Part shown: piece after piece, positions 1 to 7,268 of the stretch | Numbering within the stretch: position 1 is the stretch's first letter | How the letters are laid out: each line of letters opens with the position of its first letter | Assembly (NCBI GenBank): GCA_963676075.2 | Contig: CAXXNZ010000001.1 | Coordinates: 310,001 to 374,000, forward strand | Length of the DNA: 64,000 bases | DNA from: JAHJQZ01 sp963676075 | Lineage (GTDB): Bacteria > Pseudomonadota > Alphaproteobacteria > Rhizobiales > Devosiaceae | Reading direction: 5' to 3' | Notes under the pieces: generated by a model | Seen by the model: the letters and a program-made list of their open reading frames with translations, nothing else | Databases searched by the model: none | Told to the model about the DNA's origin: nothing | Translations under genes and position numbers: made by a program

Positions 1-1720
1 TGGTCTCCTGTACCTGTTTAAGGCGCAGCTCGAAGCCGGAGGCGTAGTCTTCAGGCCTGAGGGCGAAACGGAAGAGCGTGTTCAGGAAGGGCAGGGCGTT
101 GTGCCAGGAGTATTCGAGAGAGAAGATTAGGCGCAGGCCCATGCCGACGCGGTCGACAAGCATGCCGGAATAGAAGGCAGCAAAAAGCACGAATGAGGCG
201 ATGAAGCCGTAAAGAGGCGGCGCAATGCTGCGCCCGTAGTCGCTTAGAAGCGCATAGGCGGAATCGAGGAGGAGGGGCCAGAAACCTGTGGTCTCGACGC
301 CGCGTTTGGCCATCATCTCGCGGGCGAAGAAATAGCTGTCGCGCTCGTGGTCGTTGGCGGCGATGGCCATGGCCTTGAGCTTGCGGAACTTGGCGACGTC
401 GTCGGGGTCGGTTGCGACACTGAAGAGGCCAAACCGGTTGATCCACGAAGAGTGCTTCAGCCTTCGATTCGGCCAGCGTCGCACTAGCTGCCGCACCCAA
501 ATCCCGCTGATGAACCGCCGGCGTCGCATTTTAGGCTTGGGTACGTCCATGCGCGCTACTTCGGGCGGACGGTCGAACTTGGCGTCGCGGAAATCGGGTA
601 TTTCGGCGAAGACGCAGTCCGAGAAGCTTGCCGTGCCGCCGACCGAGAGGCGGGCGAAATTAGCCCCGTCTGGGAAATGTCCTGTAACAAAAAGGCTGCC
701 AGCAGTTTCGCTGTCCTGGAAGGACAGCAATGCCGCTCCAAACGATTTTGGAGTGAATCGCATGTCGCCGTTTCCGAAGGAGGCGTAGTCGAACGACACG
801 TTGCCGTTTCCGAAGGAGGCGTTATCGAACGACACGTTGCCGTCTCCGAAGGAGGCGTAGCCAAACGACACGTTGCCGTTTTCAAAAGAGGCCTTGCCGA
901 ACGACACGTTGCCGTTTCCAAAAGAGGCGTAGCCGAACGACACGTTGCCGTCTCCGAAGGAGGCGTAGTCGAACGACACGTTGCCGTTTCCAAAAGAGTT
1001 GTTGTCGAACCACACGTCGCCGTTTCCAAAAGAGGCGTAGTCGAACGACACGTCACCGTTTCCAAAAGAGGCGAAGCCGAACAACAGGTCGCCGTTTCCA
1101 AAAGAGGCGTAGTCGAACGACACGTCGCCGTGTCCAAAAGAGGCGAAGTCGAACGACACGTCGCCGCTTCCAAAAGAGGCCTTGCCGAACAACACATCGC
1201 CGTTTTCAAAAGAGGCGTTGTCGAACCACACACTGCCGTCTCCGAAGGAGGCGTTGTGGAACGACACGTCGCCGTCTCCGAAGGAGGCGTTGTGGAACGA
1301 CACGTCGCCGTCTCCGAAGGAGGCGTTGTGGAACGACATGTCGCCGTCTCCAAAGGTCGCGTTGTCGAAAGACACACCGCCCGCACCAAACGTCGCGCGG
1401 TCGAACCGCGTCGAGCACGGAAACCGGTAGCCCGAAAAATCGTGCCCCTTTGGTGCCTTGCCGAATTTGTACCGGTCGAAGTGAATGCGAAATCGGGAGC
1501 GCTGTTTTTGTCGCTCGGCCTCATCGTCGATCGAAGCCAGAGCCGCCTCGAAACGATCCACCTTTTCTTGCCATGGGGCGCGCTGGAGGAGCAGGGCGGC
1601 GTTGCGCTCGACGATCGCCTTCTGTTTGGAGCTCCGTCGTTTGTTCTTCCACCGATAGGGCCACCGCCCGGTCTCCTCCTCCAGCCAGTCGTCGAATTCG
1701 GAAAAGTCCGGTTCCGCCAT
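1..1720 (-). CDS. Pentapeptide-like repeat membrane protein (partial, C-terminus beyond window)
   Basis: The frame stays open from an ATG at 1720 to the left edge, about 573 residues. A GGGAGG ribosome site lies just before the start. Residues 1-100 are charged (MAEPDFSEFDDW...). Residues about 103-320 are some 18 tandem 12-residue units of the type [AV]SF-G[ND]G[ND]-VSF-[DH][NY], that is two pentapeptide-like steps (ASFGN, VSFDN) plus two residues, predicting a right-handed beta-helix. A basic linker follows. Near residues 480-525 (AYALLSDYGRS, then a hydrophobic stretch) is a predicted transmembrane segment like those in membrane-linked pentapeptide-repeat proteins. The function is unknown. 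The gene is convergent with nothing in view and its neighbour TetR is divergent. The two other strandwise frames through the repeat are also long and open because the 36-bp unit contains no stop; the periodic Phe pattern and the ribosome site identify this frame. Confidence 0.8.
   Translation of the reverse strand, partial: MAEPDFSEFDDWLEEETGRWPYRWKNKRRSSKQKAIVERNAALLLQRAPWQEKVDRFEAALASIDDEAERQKQRSRFRIHFDRYKFGKAPKGHDFSGYRFPCSTRFDRATFGAGGVSFDNATFGDGDMSFHNASFGDGDVSFHNASFGDGDVSFHNASFGDGSVWFDNASFENGDVLFGKASFGSGDVSFDFASFGHGDVSFDYASFGNGDLLFGFASFGNGDVSFDYASFGNGDVWFDNNSFGNGNVSFDYASFGDGNVSFGYASFGNGNVSFGKASFENGNVSFGYASFGDGNVSFDNASFGNGNVSFDYASFGNGDMRFTPKSFGAALLSFQDSETAGSLFVTGHFPDGANFARLSVGGTASFSDCVFAEIPDFRDAKFDRPPEVARMDVPKPKMRRRRFISGIWVRQLVRRWPNRRLKHSSWINRFGLFSVATDPDDVAKFRKLKAMAIAANDHERDSYFFAREMMAKRGVETTGFWPLLLDSAYALLSDYGRSIAPPLYGFIASFVLFAAFYSGMLVDRVGMGLRLIFSLEYSWHNALPFLNTLFRFALRPEDYASGFELRLKQVQET
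760..1412. repeat. 36-bp tandem coding repeats, about 18 units
   Basis: Units of 36 bp follow head to tail without spacers and encode the 12-residue repeat of the gene on the minus strand. Copies around 1250-1345 are almost identical to each other, whereas copies at 1000-1240 differ at several bases, which suggests recent expansion at the 5' part of the gene. Absence of spacers rules out a CRISPR array. Confidence 0.9.
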
Positions 1721-1820
1721 GTTGCTTGCCCTCCCGGCGGACCGATCCGCCCGAAATACGCTAGCAGTCAGCCTGTCACTCTCAAAGCGCGCCAAAACCC
1801 GCACCCTTGCATTTAGCGGA

Positions 1821-1840
1821 ACCGTACGGTACGGTACGGC
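1821..1840. promoter_or_regulatory. Palindromic operator candidate before tetR-type gene
   Basis: ACCGTACGGT at 1821-1830 is a perfect 10-bp palindrome, and the GTACG step repeats two more times up to 1839. It lies about 45 bp before the TetR gene start and between it and the divergent pentapeptide gene. TetR proteins usually bind such sites and repress their own promoter; that this one does so is inference. Confidence 0.5.
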
Positions 1841-1884
1841 AAATGCGACGCGCGGAAATGCGGCGCTGAGGAGACTTTATTGCC

Positions 1885-2511
1885 ATGTTGTCACGCGGAG
1901 CGGCCGAGGCCGAGGAATGGACCCCGCGCCAGGGCGAGGTGCTTGAAGCGGCGCTGAGCATGCTGGTTGCCGGGTCCGACAAGCTGACCATGAACGGGGT
2001 GGCGCGGCGGGCGCATTGCTCCAAGGAAACGCTCTACAAATGGTTCGGCGACCGCGACGGTCTGCTGGTCGCCACCGTGCAGTGGCAGGCGGCAAAGGTC
2101 GGCGTTCCCAAGCTCGACAAGGCTCATCTCGACATGAAGGCGCTGCGCGCCGAAGTCGAGGGTTTCGGGCGGGCGCTTTTGACGGTTCTTTGCAGCGACA
2201 ATTCAGTGGCGCTCAACCGTGTCGCCATCGCCCATGCCGGAATCACCGAGCCCGATCTCGGCGAAATCGTCCTCGAGAACGGTCGCTTCGAAATGGGGCG
2301 GCGACTCAAGCCTGTGCTGGAAGCGGGCAGGGCAGTGGGGCTTTTGCGCTTTACCGACAGCGAACAGGCATTCCGGACGTTTTTTGGCCTCGTCGTTCGC
2401 GACGTGCAGGTCAGGCGCCTGCTCGGCGAGGACCTGAAGCCGGATGCCGATGAGATCGCCACCGATGCCCGGCAGGCGACGGAACAGTTCTTCGTCTTGT
2501 TCGGTACCTGA
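1885..2511 (+). CDS. TetR/AcrR family transcriptional regulator
   Basis: A 208-residue protein of normal TetR length. The N-terminal helix-turn-helix is clear at about residues 34-62 (LTMNGVARRAHCSKETLYKWF), matching the TetR_N pattern with KETLYKWF in the recognition helix. The C-terminal half resembles the AefR-like ligand/dimer domain, but the ligand cannot be predicted. The start is an ATG with a purine-rich stretch (gaggagac) upstream. It is followed after 11 bp by the GFA gene and probably co-transcribed with it, so the pair may form a small detoxification unit. The GTACG palindrome upstream suggests autoregulation. Confidence 0.85.
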   Translation: MLSRGAAEAEEWTPRQGEVLEAALSMLVAGSDKLTMNGVARRAHCSKETLYKWFGDRDGLLVATVQWQAAKVGVPKLDKAHLDMKALRAEVEGFGRALLTVLCSDNSVALNRVAIAHAGITEPDLGEIVLENGRFEMGRRLKPVLEAGRAVGLLRFTDSEQAFRTFFGLVVRDVQVRRLLGEDLKPDADEIATDARQATEQFFVLFGT

Positions 2512-2522
2512 AGGAGAGCGCA

Positions 2523-2942
2523 ATGACGGATACGAGAGTCGTGACCGGCGGGTGCCTGTGCGGTTCGGTGCGCTACGAATATGACGGCGAGGTTGGCCAT
2601 GCCGCCTATTGCCATTGCTCCGATTGCCGTCGTGTCAGCGGCGGTCCGTTCACCATCAGCGTCCGCATGGACAAGGAGCATTTCCGGCTGGTGAAAGGTG
2701 AGGTGAAGAGCTTCGTCAGCCTTTCCGATGCCGGCACACAGATCGCCCGGTGCTTTTGCCCGGAGTGTGGTTCGCCGATCTACGGTTATCGTCCGGAGAG
2801 CGGGGATCGTTTTTTCGTCAAGGCCGGAACGCTGGATGATCCTTCACTGGTTCAGCCGTCCGACCAATTCTGGACCAAATCCGCCGTCAGCTGGGGTCGT
2901 ATTCCGCCCAATCTGCCGGCATTCGAAACAGGCCGGCCCTAA
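2523..2942 (+). CDS. GFA family (CENP-V/GFA domain) zinc protein
   Basis: 139 residues with the full set of zinc cysteines of the GFA family: GGCLCGSVRY near the N-terminus, CHCSDCRR at about residues 36-43 and CFCPECGSPI at about 77-86. Members are called glutathione-dependent formaldehyde-activating enzymes, but for most paralogues the reaction is not established, so a thiol-adduct or aldehyde role is only a family-level guess. AGGAG lies before the ATG. It sits 11 bp after the TetR gene and 42 bp before ilvC. A degraded second GFA gene lies at 5369-5844. Confidence 0.85.
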   Translation: MTDTRVVTGGCLCGSVRYEYDGEVGHAAYCHCSDCRRVSGGPFTISVRMDKEHFRLVKGEVKSFVSLSDAGTQIARCFCPECGSPIYGYRPESGDRFFVKAGTLDDPSLVQPSDQFWTKSAVSWGRIPPNLPAFETGRP

Positions 2943-2984
2943 GGGCGCAGGCCATCCAAACGCACCATTCCAAGGGAGACACAT

Positions 2985-4004
2985 ATGCGCGTTTATTACG
3001 ATCGGGATGCCGATCTCAATCTGATCAAATCCAAGAAGGTCGCCGTGATCGGTTACGGCAGCCAGGGCCGTGCCCATGCGCTCAACCTCAAGGATTCCGG
3101 TGTCACGGACATCGCCATCGGCCTGCGTCCCGGTTCGTCCACGGCCAAGAAGGTCGAGGCCGACGGGCTCAAGGTGATGACCGTTCCCGAAATCGCCAAA
3201 TGGGCCGACGTCATGATGATGGCGACGCCGGACGAGCTGCAGGCCGACCTTTATCGCGACGAGATCGCCCCGAATATCCGCGATGGCGCCGCCATTGCCT
3301 TTGCCCACGGGCTCAACGTTCATTTCTCCCTGATCGAGCCCAAGGAGTCGATCGACGTCATCATGATCGCACCGAAGGGCCCGGGCCACACGGTGCGTGG
3401 TGAGTTCGAGAAGGGCGGCGGCGTGCCGTGCCTGATCGCGGTCGACAAGGACGCCTCGGGCAACGCCAAGGACATTGCGCTGGCCTATGCCTCGGGCATT
3501 GGCGGCGGCCGTTCCGGCATCATCGAGACAACGTTCCGCGAGGAATGCGAAACCGACCTGTTCGGTGAGCAGGTTGTTCTGTGCGGTGGTCTGGTCGAGC
3601 TGATCCGCGCTGGCTTCGAAACGCTAGTCGAGGGCGGCTATGCGCCGGAAATGGCCTATTTCGAGACGCTGCACGAGGTGAAGCTGATCGTCGACCTGAT
3701 CTACCAGGGCGGCATCGCCAACATGAACTACTCGATCTCGAACACGGCGGAATGGGGCGAATATGTTTCCGGCCCGCGCATCGTCACCGCCGACACCAAG
3801 GCAGAGATGAAGCGCGTGCTCACCGATATCCAGTCGGGCAAGTTCACCTCCGAGTGGATGCAGGAATGGCATTCCGGCGCCGCCCGGTTCAAGGCGACCC
3901 GCCGCAACCACGACAATCACCAGATCGAGGAAGTCGGCGAAAAGCTCCGCGCCATGATGCCGTGGATCAAGGCCGGCGCTTTGGTCGACAAGTCGCGGAA
4001 TTAG
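2985..4004 (+). CDS. ilvC: Ketol-acid reductoisomerase (NADP+)
   Basis: 339 residues, the short class I form. It converts acetolactate and acetohydroxybutyrate to the dihydroxy acids of valine, leucine and isoleucine synthesis, using NADPH and Mg2+. The N-terminal Rossmann motif GYGSQGRAHALNL is at about residues 23-35. The acidic metal-binding stretch ECETDLFGEQ is at about 188-197 and the C-terminal knotted domain ends in KAGALVDKSRN. GGGAG lies before the ATG. No leader peptide is visible, unlike leuA. The last 42 bp of the gene recur twice downstream in degenerate form, which marks this 3' end as a recombination or insertion point. Confidence 0.97.
   Translation: MRVYYDRDADLNLIKSKKVAVIGYGSQGRAHALNLKDSGVTDIAIGLRPGSSTAKKVEADGLKVMTVPEIAKWADVMMMATPDELQADLYRDEIAPNIRDGAAIAFAHGLNVHFSLIEPKESIDVIMIAPKGPGHTVRGEFEKGGGVPCLIAVDKDASGNAKDIALAYASGIGGGRSGIIETTFREECETDLFGEQVVLCGGLVELIRAGFETLVEGGYAPEMAYFETLHEVKLIVDLIYQGGIANMNYSISNTAEWGEYVSGPRIVTADTKAEMKRVLTDIQSGKFTSEWMQEWHSGAARFKATRRNHDNHQIEEVGEKLRAMMPWIKAGALVDKSRN
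3962..4003 (+). repeat. ilvC 3'-end repeat, copy 1 (inside ilvC)
   Basis: The last 42 bp of ilvC (gtggatcaaggccggcgct... to the stop). Imperfect copies lie at 4100-4140 and 5321-5363. This copy is the functional gene end. Confidence 0.75.
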
Positions 4005-4063
4005 TTGAGGCATCTCGCCTCGGGCTTGATCCAAGGCTTTTCACTTGGGTCGGCTGCCGAACC

Positions 4064-4086
4064 GGAAAAGTGGTGTCCACTTTTCC
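4064..4086. repeat. Intergenic palindrome GGAAAAGTGG/CCACTTTTCC
   Basis: A perfect inverted repeat with 10-bp arms and a 3-bp centre (TGT). It is preceded by CCGAACC, and a degenerate form (CCGAACCGGAAACGTGGTG) stands at 5278-5296, in both cases just before an ilvC 3'-end copy. Short palindromes of this look are common intergenic repeats in Rhizobiales. Confidence 0.65.
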
Positions 4087-4099
4087 TGGCAGCCTTCCA

Positions 4100-4140
4100 G
4101 TGGATCAAAGCCGGCGCACTGGTCGACAGTCGCGGAACTT
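4100..4140 (+). repeat. ilvC 3'-end repeat, copy 2
   Basis: Matches the ilvC end nearly base for base (gtggatcaaagccggcgc, then ggtcgaca, then gtcgcggaa) with a few substitutions and a one-base deletion that breaks the reading frame. It looks like a duplicated gene end left by an insertion. Confidence 0.65.
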
Positions 4141-4152
4141 GTTATGAAAAGC

Positions 4153-4195
4153 GCATAGCGCTACTGAGGCATTTGCTGTCTCGGTAGCGCTATGC
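4153..4195. other. 19-bp stem hairpin downstream of ilvC
   Basis: GCATAGCGCTAC at 4153-4164 is the exact reverse complement of 4184-4195. Pairing continues inward to 4171/4177 with two G-U pairs, leaving a five-base loop. No T run follows, so it is not a classical intrinsic terminator. It may be an end of a mobile or repetitive element, or may stabilise the ilvC transcript. Confidence 0.55.
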
Positions 4196-4258
4196 CAGCA
4201 CGGTCAATCCGCGCTAAACCTCTAGCGAACGGCAATGCCTGCACTGTTTTTAAAGTGC

Positions 4259-5014
4259 CTACAGGCCGCGCAAAGCGTCCGAAAGCTTGTCCCGGTCGTA
4301 GGCGCCATTAGGGACGTATTCGAGGTTCCCGTCGTCCTTCACATAGACATCTAGAACGGCGAGCCCGACGAAACACTGAGCCGCCTGTCCCTTGCATGTG
4401 GCTGTCGCGTTATCCGGAACGCTAACTTCAACCTTACCAACATCAGTGCCGGAGACGATGAGCTTTCCGCTCGTGGAGTTGGGGCTGTTGAAAGATAGCG
4501 TTTCTTCCGTCGCATAAACCGGATCCACCGTCAGTACAAATTTATATCGGTCATGATCGGACTTGATGTCTCCGATGTGCCATGCCTGATAGTTATCCAC
4601 TCCGCTTGCGCGCAATGCTTTGTAGGCTTTCGAGAGAGCGGTATAAATATTGTAGTTGTCGACACGAACGGCGTTTTTCGCCTCGAATGTGGCGGTGCGC
4701 GAAAAGTCTAGTGCAACTTGAGAAAGCGCAACATCACTCACTTTGGCATCGCCCGTCAGCTTGAACCCGCTTACAGACGTTGCTGTCAAGGTGGCGGGAT
4801 TCGTCTTGCTCCTTTCGTCGAGCTCGACTGGCGTACGAAGGTCGGTGAGTTCGTTTCGCTTTGTGTCCCACAGATACAGCTTGCCTGCTGTTAACGCCCC
4901 TGAATTTCTGAAGCCGAGGCTGGTCTTGGTGTAGTCAACGTTCGCCGTGACCCTGTTCTCTGCACAAGAAGAAATGGATACGCAGATGAATGCGATTGCC
5001 AGTGCTCTAAACAT
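4259..5014 (-). CDS. Predicted lipoprotein of unknown function
   Basis: About 251 residues. The chosen start at 5014 gives MFRALAIAFICVSISSC, a short lipoprotein signal peptide with lipobox ISSC, so the mature protein should begin at Cys17 and be membrane-anchored. CAGGGGG lies before this ATG. An upstream ATG at 5095 would put extra residues before the signal peptide and is unlikely. The mature part is rich in Ser, Thr, Asp and beta-type sequence, with two Cys near 205-212. No family was recognised. The gene and its upstream 300 bp are much richer in A/T than the surroundings and are flanked by ilvC 3'-end copies, so recent acquisition is likely. Confidence 0.7.
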   Translation of the reverse strand: MFRALAIAFICVSISSCAENRVTANVDYTKTSLGFRNSGALTAGKLYLWDTKRNELTDLRTPVELDERSKTNPATLTATSVSGFKLTGDAKVSDVALSQVALDFSRTATFEAKNAVRVDNYNIYTALSKAYKALRASGVDNYQAWHIGDIKSDHDRYKFVLTVDPVYATEETLSFNSPNSTSGKLIVSGTDVGKVEVSVPDNATATCKGQAAQCFVGLAVLDVYVKDDGNLEYVPNGAYDRDKLSDALRGL

Positions 5015-5368
5015 ATAACCCCCTGTCAAAAATACTATTTTGTTAATCGTGATTATAGGTGGGCACAAGTCCCGGTCAACAATAAAACTAAACAACTCAG
5101 ATAAATATCATACTACCTTGAGTGTGATCATAAACCATTGATAATAAATAAAATTTGAAAAACAGATATATTGAAGTGAGATGTGAGTGGATATTGAGAG
5201 AGGGCTACGGCAGGATGAAAAGGGGGTATCGCATAGTTTGTTGCGCTTATTCGTAGCTATCCATGATCGGTTGTTGCCCGAACCGGAAACGTGGTGCCTG
5301 CTATCATCCGATAGCTTCCTAGCGGTTCAAAGCCAGCGCGCTGATCGACAAGTCGCGAAGCTAGAACG
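5015..5368. other. AT-rich spacer upstream of the lipoprotein gene
   Basis: No convincing gene. The part up to about 5190 is strongly AT-rich (many TAAATA/ATAAAT runs) and should hold the lipoprotein promoter, but no clear -35/-10 pair stands out. From 5278 onward it contains the degenerate palindrome and the third ilvC 3'-end copy. Confidence 0.5.
5321..5363 (+). repeat. ilvC 3'-end repeat, copy 3
   Basis: Reads cggttcaaagccagcgcgct, then gatcgacaagtcgcgaagctag, matching the ilvC end with scattered substitutions and retaining an in-phase stop. It is separated from copy 2 by the AT-rich lipoprotein segment and directly precedes the GFA pseudogene. It may be the right boundary of the insertion. 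Confidence 0.6.
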
Positions 5369-5844
5369 GTGAATCGCCTTCCCGATTTTTCGGTCGAAGG
5401 CGGATGCATTTGCGGGGCGGTGCGCTATCGGCTCACTGCCCCGCCGCTCGCGGTCTATGCCTGCGACTGCAAGGACTGTCAGCGCGAGACGAGCGGGCCC
5501 TATGCAGTCGGTGTGATCGTCAGGGCAAATGAACTTGAAACGCTCACAGATGCGCCGTTGCGGCTTTACGAGAAGCGTGCGGAAAGCGGACGCGACGTGT
5601 GCCGCAGTTCTCCTGCGCGACATGCGACACGCGCCTGTGGCACAGGCCCTAACGCACCCCCGATCAGATCATCCTCAGGGCCGGCACGCTCGATGACGCA
5701 CGCTGAGCTGTGCCGGCCATGCATATCTGGACGGCCAGCAAATTGCCTTGGATACGCTGCGAAAGCGATACTCTTGTCTTCGAAGGCGCGGTACCGGATA
5801 GGGAAACGCTTCATGCGGCGTGGGATGCATATTTGCGCGGTTAA
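5369..5844 (+). pseudogene. GFA family gene remnant (frameshift and two stops)
   Basis: The GTG start at 5369 opens with GGCICGAVRYRL and CDCKDCQRETSGPYAVG, both GFA hallmarks. After LYEKRAESGRD near 5595 the frame is lost. The next frame continues the family sequence (FSCATCDTRLWHRP, DQIILRAGTLDDAR, MHIWTASKLPWI, then ETLHAAWDAYLRG) to the TAA at 5842-5844, but it carries in-frame stops after WHRP and after DDAR. One frameshift plus two stops mean the gene is dead. It belongs to a different GFA subgroup from the intact gene upstream of ilvC. Confidence 0.85.
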
Positions 5845-6024
5845 GTCCTGCCTCTAGAGCCGCTCAGCCTTAAGCGGAACCTGCTCTTTTTGGAATTGGG
5901 CGCGGGTTTTCGCCGGACGTTTCATTTATTCTGCGTCATTCTGGCCTCCGAGCCGGAAGCCAACGGCACGCAAGTCCTTGCGCGCGAAAGAACTCCTCTC
6001 GCTCGGCAGATGCCTCGCGGCTGG

Positions 6025-6047
6025 ATTCCCGATCGGAGTGCGGGAAT
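6025..6047. repeat. Short inverted repeat ATTCCCG/CGGGAAT
   Basis: Seven-base arms around a nine-base centre inside the sequence ggattcccgatcgg...cgggaatgacg, the form of a common dispersed intergenic repeat in high-GC proteobacteria. It lies in the spacer between the GFA pseudogene and the convergent dehydrogenase. Confidence 0.4.
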
Positions 6048-6090
6048 GACGGCGGGGCACGGGCCGGGTTCCGTCAAATCCGGAAAGGCA

Positions 6091-7086
6091 CTAGCCGAAA
6101 AAGGCCGTGATCCCGGTAGCCCGCAGGCTCTCGTCCCAGACGAGGTCTTCCCAGGCCTTGTTGCGTTCCGGGGGTAGCAACACGGCTGGACCAGTACGCT
6201 TTTGTGGGTCGGGACCGTAGAAACTGCCGTTTCCGACGCCCGGTTCGCAGGAGCAGCGGGCGATGCCGCAGGTGCCGTCCTCGGTCGATTGGGCGATCTT
6301 GAGGGTGGAGGCGAGAACGTAGCGGTCGAGCAGGCGTGTGCCGCCGGCTTGGGCCGTCTTGTCCTGCAAGCCACTGTCGACAGGGCCGGGATGGGCGCAG
6401 AGCGATTTGACCTTGTTGCCAGGCCGCGCGCCGGCATGATCGGCGAGGGCGTAGGTGAACATCAGATTGGCCAGCTTGGATTGCTGGTAGCGGATCCATT
6501 TCTGCATGCCCGGAAATCCGTCGCCACCGAGCTTGCCGCCATTGGGCCCGAGGTATTGTGCCATCAGCGGGCGCTTGGGGCGGTTGCGGGCGCCCGAGGA
6601 GTGATTGACCACGCGAGCTTCGCCGCGCTCAGCCGCGGCCTTTTCGAGCAGCGGCCAAACCTCGTGGGTCAGAAGAAAATGCGACAGGTGATTGGCCTGC
6701 ATCTGCACATCGAACCCGTCAGGGCTTGCCGTGTCGGGCATGCCCATGATGCCGGCATTGTTGCACAGGACATCGGCGCCGGTGTCGTCGAGATGGCGCC
6801 TGAGCGTGGCGCCGGCGGCCCTGACCGAAGAAAAGCTCAACAGGTCGCAGGGTACCGACAAGGCGTCCGAACCATCCTTTTGCAAAAGCGCCAGCGCGGC
6901 ATCGGCACGTTGCGACGGCCGATTGAGCATGATGACGCGCGCGCCGAGCCTGCCGCAGGTGCGGGCCAGCACCAAGCCCATGCCCGACGAGCAGCCGGTG
7001 ATCAGCACCACCTTGCCATCCATGGCGGGCAGCGTGCGGACCAGATCGGGGTAATGCCGGGTTTCCGGCGGCGTGCGCCTGCTCAT
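6091..7086 (-). CDS. Short-chain dehydrogenase/reductase (retinol/protochlorophyllide reductase-like)
   Basis: About 331 residues from the ATG at 7086, chosen because GGGAG precedes it; an upstream ATG at 7179 adds an unrelated basic tail. The Rossmann signature TGCSSGMG is near residue 30, NNAG near 110, the catalytic Ser in VVNHSSG and the YQQSK pair near 210, so the SDR core is intact. The longer C-terminal part and HPGPVDSG resemble the retinol dehydrogenase/light-dependent protochlorophyllide reductase branch. The substrate is unknown. It is divergent from the aminotransferase gene, sharing about 180 bp that contain a palindromic operator. Confidence 0.8.
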   Translation of the reverse strand: MSRRTPPETRHYPDLVRTLPAMDGKVVLITGCSSGMGLVLARTCGRLGARVIMLNRPSQRADAALALLQKDGSDALSVPCDLLSFSSVRAAGATLRRHLDDTGADVLCNNAGIMGMPDTASPDGFDVQMQANHLSHFLLTHEVWPLLEKAAAERGEARVVNHSSGARNRPKRPLMAQYLGPNGGKLGGDGFPGMQKWIRYQQSKLANLMFTYALADHAGARPGNKVKSLCAHPGPVDSGLQDKTAQAGGTRLLDRYVLASTLKIAQSTEDGTCGIARCSCEPGVGNGSFYGPDPQKRTGPAVLLPPERNKAWEDLVWDESLRATGITAFFG

Positions 7087-7193
7087 GTCGATCTCCCGGG
7101 GCGTTGATGACGTGTAAACTGAACCCATAGTGACGGTATTTCTGGGTGCAGTCGAGCGCCCCAGACGCGGCGGCATCATATCGCACCTTCAAG

Positions 7194-7215
7194 TAGGTCA
7201 GTATTATTGACATAA
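7194..7215. promoter_or_regulatory. 22-bp palindromic operator, copy A (before aminotransferase)
   Basis: Starts TAGGTCAG and ends TTGACATAA around a short AT-rich centre. It matches the site at 35568-35589 before the LysE exporter in 19 of 22 positions. It lies 54 bp before the aminotransferase ATG in the divergent promoter region. No repeat of this length is expected twice by chance; a shared amino-acid-responsive regulator (for example Lrp or MocR type) is an inference. Confidence 0.65.
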
Positions 7216-7268
7216 ATTGCTGGTGGGTGCACAACAGCGCCGTTTTCAACTGTAGTCTGGAGGCGGCG

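Noticed and set aside
760..1412. CRISPR-like array of 36-bp repeats
   Set aside because: The units follow each other with no spacers and encode a regular 12-residue protein repeat in one continuous reading frame.
556..1816. Long open frames on both strands through the 36-bp repeats (about 320 and 380 codons)
   Set aside because: They arise because the repeat unit contains no stop in several frames. Only the minus frame starting at 1720 has a ribosome site, nonrepetitive conserved ends and a pentapeptide-like pattern.
4153..4195. Intrinsic terminator of ilvC
   Set aside because: The stem is very strong, but no T tract follows on either strand, so it is listed only as a hairpin.
4259..5363. 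Integrative mobile element with its own recombinase
   Set aside because: No integrase, transposase or excisionase is encoded between the repeats; only a lipoprotein gene is present.
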